Shown here: positions 62,669-64,000 of the stretch, piece after piece
Layout: every line of letters starts with the position of its first letter
Numbering within the stretch: the stretch's first letter is position 1
Origin: Lingula anatina
Lineage: Eukaryota > Brachiopoda > Lingulata > Lingulida > Lingulidae
Direction: 5' to 3'
DNA length: 64,000 nucleotides
NCBI RefSeq assembly: GCF_001039355.2
Contig: NW_019775597.1
Coordinates: forward strand, 222,450-286,449
Translations under genes and position numbers: made by a program
Notes under the pieces: model-generated
The model's input: only the letters and a program-made list of their open reading frames with translations
The model's database searches: none
What the model was told of the DNA's origin: nothing

Positions 62669-63821
62669 TTACTCTGAATTCTAAAGATTTATATATAACA
62701 CTGAGTAGACTTAATAAGGTCCATATGCACAAATTGATGTCTTTTATTGAAAGATGAGAAAAAATTGAAATTGAATGCAATGAATGTTTCCGAATAAATG
62801 ATAAAAAATGTTATAATACATCATTCATGGCCATATTCATTTTTTCAGGTATGCAGAACTTGGCAGAGATTAGCAAATCACAATGAATTATGGAAATCAA
62901 AATGTGATGAAGTGACCCTAGGTGAGATATGCCTGTAAAAAAATATGAAATATAACAGTTCATTGTTGGGAAGAGAAAAGAAGAACTTTTTATGCGTTTG
63001 TAATATCCGAATCCCAATACAGGCTACACATACCCAGTACCAGTGAAAATTTTAACAATTGCATACATTCATTTTTTTCAGAAATTCCAGTTTCAAGCAA
63101 TCCTTTGTGGAAAAAAGTATTCAGAGACAATCTTTTCTTAAAGAACAACTGGTCATCAGGAAATTGCAGAGTCATAGAGGTCAAAGGTCATTCACAAAGG
63201 TATGTCAAATAATAGTGGAAAAATCATTATCTGACCCCAGTCAAGAACAGAATTTGGGGCATTGCTTTAAAAGTACAAATATGAATAACTAACTTTTATA
63301 TTTACATCTATTTTCTGTTCTTTTTTTCAGAGTTTTATCCCTCACCTTTGAGGGTAGAAGACTGGCAACTGGCAGTGCAGATAAATCAATCAAAATTTGG
63401 GATTTACGTAATGGCCATCTAATTCAAACATTAAGAGGCCATGCAAAAGGTGTCTGGTGCCTCAGTTTTTTCACCAAGAATCTTCTAGTCAGCGGCTCCT
63501 ATGATGGAACTCTAAAAGTAATTAGACACAGTATTTATCTCATATGTGTGTGCGTGTGTGTGTGTGTGTGTGATTGTTATCATATTAGCCTTATTTTATT
63601 ATCAAACTTTAATAGCCCTGGGTTTCAGACTCAGTCAGTAAAATTGGATTTTTTTTAAATACAGCTTGTCAGATCATCATCTAAATGAAAACCATTGCTT
63701 TTTACAGGTATGGAACTTAAAACAGGGTACAACTGTGCGTACAATGTTTGGCCACGAAGGTCCAATCTACTGCATGGTTAGAAAAGACAATATAGTGGTC
63801 ACTGGATCTCAGGACAGAACT
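58468..63821 (+). CDS. F-box / WD40-repeat protein (3' end outside window)
   Basis: Twelve coding exons are present: 58468-58602, 59389-59559, 59770-59933, 60146-60298, 61226-61478, 61737-61827, 62113-62195, 62441-62539, 62849-62921, 63082-63199, 63331-63517 and 63708-63821. They give 547 residues and the gene continues to the right. Residues 356-402 form an F-box (LPEPLALKILSYLSPAELLV, then CRTWQRLA), which binds SKP1 in an SCF ubiquitin ligase. WD40 repeats start near residue 445 (GHSQRVLSLTFEGRRLATGS, then KSIKIWDLRNG). The long N-terminus has a helical block (RCDILEGLLVRSGYSQLQFL) and basic Lys-rich segments. The architecture recalls FBXW10 or FBXW2, but I cannot assign an orthologue. Two ATGs in tandem (58468, 58471) start the frame. 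The 5' UTR exon starts at 58411. Confidence 0.88.
62309..62356. repeat. (CA)n microsatellite
   Basis: About 24 CA units lie in an intron of the F-box/WD40 gene. Related CT/CA runs lie at 62634-62668 and a TG run at about 63546-63572 in neighbouring introns. Confidence 0.95.
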
Positions 63822-64000
63822 GTAAGTTTGGGACACTTGTAATATTGTTATATCTAAAGCATTTTCTTATGATAGTATTTATTTTAAAGTATTATGCATA
63901 GACAATAATGCATTTACAATACTAAAGACACTGAATATGAGTAAACATGTGTGGCTTAAGATTGTTCAGTCTACATGCAGTAAAAGCCTTGATTTTATGT
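63822..64000 (+). other. Intron of the F-box/WD40 gene to the window edge
   Basis: Sequence after the donor at 63822 is AT-rich intron with no exon recognised before the edge. Confidence 0.6.

Overview
The window is animal nuclear DNA. Genes are split into many short exons with GT-AG introns, the sequence is AT-rich, and there are poly-A signals, microsatellites, a LINE and several MITE-like repeats. A complete gene very close to squid diisopropyl-fluorophosphatase (DFPase), together with compact introns and invertebrate-like RICTOR, tectonic and RN-tre genes, suggests a lophotrochozoan, most likely a mollusc. The species cannot be fixed from the sequence alone.

The window has eight protein-coding genes. 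From left to right they are: RICTOR (minus, 5' two-fifths present, 3' part outside the window), a DFPase-like calcium-dependent phosphotriesterase (plus, complete, 318 aa), tectonic (minus, complete, about 716 aa), an unrecognised 215-aa gene (plus), pelota (minus, 385 aa), a USP6NL/RN-tre-like TBC-domain Rab GAP (plus, 792 aa), ACTR6/Arp6 (minus, 396 aa), and an F-box/WD40 protein (plus, runs off the right edge). Strands alternate strictly, so the genes form four head-to-head pairs with candidate shared promoters at about 15.1, 23.6, 35.8 and 58.1 kb. The first three pairs are joined tail-to-tail with the next. The genes have no obvious common pathway: mTORC2 signalling, ester hydrolysis, ciliary transition zone, ribosome rescue, Rab regulation, chromatin remodelling and ubiquitin ligation.

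Mobile and repeated DNA lies in introns and spacers. There is a 5'-truncated L2/CR1-type LINE with an open 893-codon frame in a RICTOR intron, flanked by a diverged inverted repeat. A Harbinger-like MITE occurs as two inverted copies with TTA target duplications. A palindromic foldback family has two copies, and there is one hAT-like MITE, two short tandem duplications and several microsatellites.

Two blocks of about 1.8 kb, one in pelota and one in the RN-tre gene, are present twice with a single N at the join. They duplicate exons in ways that break the reading frame, and are best explained as assembly (haplotype or contig-overlap) duplications. I found no CRISPR array, tRNA or rRNA gene, and nothing that is clearly a new multi-gene system. 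The most open items are the unrecognised gene, the F-box/WD40 protein of unclear orthology, and the repeat families.
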